From Sulfurospirillum sp. UCH001 (GTDB taxonomy: Bacteria; Campylobacterota; Campylobacteria; Campylobacterales; Sulfurospirillaceae), in contig NZ_AP014723.1 in the NCBI RefSeq assembly GCF_001548035.1, positions 992,001-1,056,000 of the forward strand: a stretch of 64,000 nt of DNA, in the 5' to 3' direction. The notes beneath the pieces were generated by a model. The model had not been told where the DNA came from, ran no database searches, and saw only the letters and a list, made by a program, of their open reading frames with translations. Every line of letters begins with the position of its first letter. The first letter of the stretch is position 1. The position numbers and the translations under genes are program-made. Below are positions 61,343 through 64,000 of the stretch, in pieces.

Positions 61343-62638
61343 TTGGAATCCAACGAAATCATTAAAGTAAAAGATTTATTGAATAAAACTAATCTGCAAA
61401 TACCAGAATATCAAAGGCCATATAAGTGGGATATTTATAATATCAATCAGCTTATAGATGATATTTTACGTTTTAATGACAAAGAAACATATAGACTTGG
61501 TACTATTGTTTTGCACAAAGAGAATGAAAAATTAAATATCGTTGATGGTCAACAACGAACTATATCGCTGTTACTAATTTACCATGCTCTTAAAGAAGTT
61601 AACCAAAGATATGTAGGCTCATTGACCATAAATTTTGATTGGAAATTTAAGAGTGATATTTCAAAGTTTAACATCCAAAATAACTACCAAGCTATCAAAA
61701 GGAGAGCTAATGAGTTTGATGAGAAAACAATCAAATTTATTTTTGAAAAATGTGAAATTGTTGTTATTACTCTTAATGATCTAACGGAAGCTTTTCAATT
61801 TTTTGATTCACAAAATGCAAGAGGTAAAGATTTAGACCCTCATGATTTACTGAAAGCGTATCATTTAAGAGAAATGGATGAAGTTGAGGAGAAAGAAAAA
61901 ATAAAAATTATCAAAACGTGGGAAGATGTGAATCCTGAAGAGTTAACTAGGCTTTTTGAAGATAATCTTTTCCGTATACGCCAATGGAGCAAAACTCGTT
62001 CAGCTCGATTTTTTACTAAAAAAGACATTGGTGTATTCAAAGGATTTAACCTACATGATATGAATGAATACATGTATTCCAAAATACAAGTAATTGCTAA
62101 TTCCTACATTAATCATTACAATCAAGAGTATATCCATCAAATCGATTCAAATACAATGAATTATCCATTTCAGATAGATCAAACGATTATCAATGGTAAA
62201 CGCTTTTTTGAAATGGTTACTTACTATAAAAAGTTTAAAGAAAAAATGAAAGAGATTAAAAATGAGATTTTGATACTGCTGGATTCATACGAATCAAAAA
62301 GTAGAACAGGTGATAAATATGTTCGTATTCTTTTTGATTGCGCTTTAATGTATTACATTGACAGATTTGGAGAAGTCGAGCTCGACAAAGCGATTGAAAA
62401 ATTCTTCATTTGGGCATATTCATTAAGATTAAAACAACACTCTGTCCAAATAGCTTCAATGGATAATTATGCCTTAGCCTATATAGAAAATATCAATATT
62501 TTTCAACACATAAGAGAAGCAATTAATCATAAAGAAATTATCAATTTACAATTAGAAATTGTAAGCCAAATAGTCGCAACTAAAGTTAAAGAAATAGTAG
62601 AAAAATTTGAGGAGTTGGGTTATGTCACAAAACAATAA
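61343..62638 (+). CDS. DUF262 domain protein (GmrS-like), first of a tandem pair
   Basis: A 431-aa protein starting at TTG (AAGGATAT ahead). DUF262/ParB-like features are QIPEYQRPYKWDIYNI, LNIVDGQQRTISLLLI and FFDSQNARGKDLDPHDLLKAYHLRE. DUF262 proteins include the NTPase half of the GmrSD type-IV restriction enzyme. No C-terminal HNH/DUF1524 nuclease is evident. It overlaps the second DUF262 gene by 17 nt, so they are co-translated. Confidence 0.85.
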   Translation: MESNEIIKVKDLLNKTNLQIPEYQRPYKWDIYNINQLIDDILRFNDKETYRLGTIVLHKENEKLNIVDGQQRTISLLLIYHALKEVNQRYVGSLTINFDWKFKSDISKFNIQNNYQAIKRRANEFDEKTIKFIFEKCEIVVITLNDLTEAFQFFDSQNARGKDLDPHDLLKAYHLREMDEVEEKEKIKIIKTWEDVNPEELTRLFEDNLFRIRQWSKTRSARFFTKKDIGVFKGFNLHDMNEYMYSKIQVIANSYINHYNQEYIHQIDSNTMNYPFQIDQTIINGKRFFEMVTYYKKFKEKMKEIKNEILILLDSYESKSRTGDKYVRILFDCALMYYIDRFGEVELDKAIEKFFIWAYSLRLKQHSVQIASMDNYALAYIENINIFQHIREAINHKEIINLQLEIVSQIVATKVKEIVEKFEELGYVTKQ

Positions 62639-64000
62639 TATACCTAAAGTCTTTTCTATAGAAAAATTGTTTGAAAATGGAGACTACATTATTCCAGTAT
62701 ATCAGCGAAATTATGCGTGGGGTGAAAAAGAGATAAATCAGCTGATAGATGATATTTATGATTATTGCGAAGAAAATGAAAAAAACAATGATAAAAAAAA
62801 CTATTATATTGGGACTCTGATAGTTTTTAAAAGAGATAAAGCATTTGAAGTGATTGATGGACAACAACGACTTACAACATTATTTATATTGATGAGTGTC
62901 TTAAATAAATTAAATGAATCATTTAGATTAAAATTTGAAAGTAGAGAAAGAGCAGAAAAAACGTTACAAGAGATTAGAAGACAAGAGTTTAAATTTGACA
63001 ATTATTTGAAAGAAGAATTAAATATAAACATTTTAAATGCCTATGTGCTTATTCAAAAAAGATTCAAAAAATTAAATGAAAAATTTATTGATTATTTTCT
63101 AGATAAAGTTCAAATATTAAGAATCGAAGTTCCAGAGGACACCGATTTGAATCATTATTTTGAAATTATGAATAATAGAGGTGAACAGCTAGAAAAGCAT
63201 GAAATTTTGAAATCACGGATGCTTGCAAAATTAAAAGATGACAAACAAGCAACAAGTATGTTCAATACAATTTGGGAAGCTTGTACTAACATGGAACGAT
63301 ATGTTCAGTATGGTTTTTCACATGAACAACGAAAAAATATTTTTGGTAATAATTGGAACGAATTTCAAAAGAAAAGTTTTGATGATCTGCTCAATCAATC
63401 AGATCAAATTCAAATGAGCGAAAATGCAAGTACTATAGCGGAACTTATCGGAATTAATGCAAAGAAAATGTCGTCACCTGAACTTGTAAAAGATGATGAT
63501 AATCCTGAAAGATTTAATGCGGTTATCAATTTTTCAAACTTTTTGTTGCATGTGTTAAGAATTCAAACAAATGAGGATATCCCTCTTGATGATAAGAGAT
63601 TGCTAGAAACATTTAATGGCAAATATGAGTCAATGGAAGATGTTAAATGTTTTGGATTTAACCTTCTAAAAATGAAGTTTTTATTCGATAACTATATCAT
63701 TAAAAGAGAATATACAGCTAAAGGCGATGAATGGAGCTTGAAACAATTAATCAAAAATGATCATCCAAGTAAAAATAATTCTGCTTATTATAAAAATAGA
63801 TTTAATGATGAAAGACAAAACAAAAACATCTTAATTCTTTTATCAATGTTTCATGTCTCAGCACCTACTCTAATATACAAACATTGGTTGAATGCTGCAC
63901 TAAAATATTTATTTGAAAATAGCGAAATTCAAGATAGTTGTTATATTTCTTATTTAGAAAAAATAGCTAAAACTTACATGAAAGATAGATTTTTAAGTAT
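62622..64000 (+). CDS. DUF262 domain protein, second of the pair (partial, runs off the window)
   Basis: At least 459 residues starting MSQNNNIPKVFSIEKLF; the ATG follows GAGGAG inside the first gene. DUF262 motifs are YIIPVYQRNYAWGEKEI, FEVIDGQQRLTTLFIL and FEIMNNRGEQLEKHEILKSRM. The frame is open to the window edge, so a C-terminal nuclease (DUF1524/HNH) may lie beyond. Pairing of two DUF262 genes suggests a restriction or abortive-infection role. Confidence 0.85.
   Translation, partial: MSQNNNIPKVFSIEKLFENGDYIIPVYQRNYAWGEKEINQLIDDIYDYCEENEKNNDKKNYYIGTLIVFKRDKAFEVIDGQQRLTTLFILMSVLNKLNESFRLKFESRERAEKTLQEIRRQEFKFDNYLKEELNINILNAYVLIQKRFKKLNEKFIDYFLDKVQILRIEVPEDTDLNHYFEIMNNRGEQLEKHEILKSRMLAKLKDDKQATSMFNTIWEACTNMERYVQYGFSHEQRKNIFGNNWNEFQKKSFDDLLNQSDQIQMSENASTIAELIGINAKKMSSPELVKDDDNPERFNAVINFSNFLLHVLRIQTNEDIPLDDKRLLETFNGKYESMEDVKCFGFNLLKMKFLFDNYIIKREYTAKGDEWSLKQLIKNDHPSKNNSAYYKNRFNDERQNKNILILLSMFHVSAPTLIYKHWLNAALKYLFENSEIQDSCYISYLEKIAKTYMKDRFLS

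Overview
The window looks like a chromosomal segment of a free-living Campylobacterota (epsilonproteobacterium), most likely Sulfurospirillum or a close relative. This is inferred from low GC, RNase Y and FliL/FtsY/RadA of epsilon type, histidine kinases with the AHQWRQPL phosphoacceptor box, a DHBP synthase with a degenerate GTP-cyclohydrolase half, and many short TATAAT -10 elements with weak -35s. The assignment is by eye and was not checked against a database.

Layout. 1-17.8 kb is mostly housekeeping: TSUP exporter, serine dehydratase, RuvX, TRIC channel, ArgD-type aminotransferase, MidA-like methyltransferase, ThiS, AcpS, FliL, RadA, FtsY, TlpA-like lipoprotein, 5-FTHF cyclo-ligase, RNase Y, ABC exporter, SYLF protein, DedA protein, an S24-type repressor, a BASS transporter and a cyclophilin. 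17.8-28.8 kb is a signal-transduction island: beta-propeller protein, three response regulators, two histidine kinases, a FIST sensor and a lone PAS protein. 28.8-34.5 kb holds YbaK, a divergent pair of paralogous membrane proteins, two tRNAs, RibB, a KefB-type antiporter and a META lipoprotein. 34.5-40.7 kb is a tightly coupled seven-gene minus-strand operon with an FtsX/MacB-type ABC transporter, an atypical heme-copper-oxidase subunit I homologue, a membrane protein, YceI, a phosphoesterase and a truncated histidine kinase. 40.8-46.5 kb is ordinary (exonuclease, Usp, second antiporter, HAD, ICMT-like, DUF6172-like, thioredoxin).

46.5-60 kb is an accessory island and the most interesting part. 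A WYL-domain regulator lies in the middle. Four copies of a 16-bp inverted repeat, RGACA-N6-TGTCY, sit upstream of six transcription units, each with a -10-like hexamer exactly 11 nt downstream. The putative regulon comprises a beta-lactamase-fold RNase-J-like protein with a PD-(D/E)XK-like protein, the WYL regulator, a sirtuin, a degenerate FtsZ homologue split into two overlapping ORFs plus a class-IV (HDAC11-like) deacylase, an ankyrin operon headed by a possible 42-aa ORF, and a DnaA-like AAA+ ATPase that lacks the DNA-binding domain. I infer a regulated stress or defence module that may act on replication and division through DnaA-like and FtsZ-like decoys plus two lysine deacylases; I know of no described system with this composition, but no search was possible. 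The island is decaying at its edges: a GIY-YIG gene with a stop in the YIG motif, a metallophosphoesterase stub, an IS3-family element inside a WD40/J-domain gene region, and an AAA+ ATPase C-terminal relic.

60-64 kb holds a small hypothetical protein, a HAD phosphatase and two overlapping DUF262 (GmrS-like) genes, the second running off the window; this may be a second defence locus.
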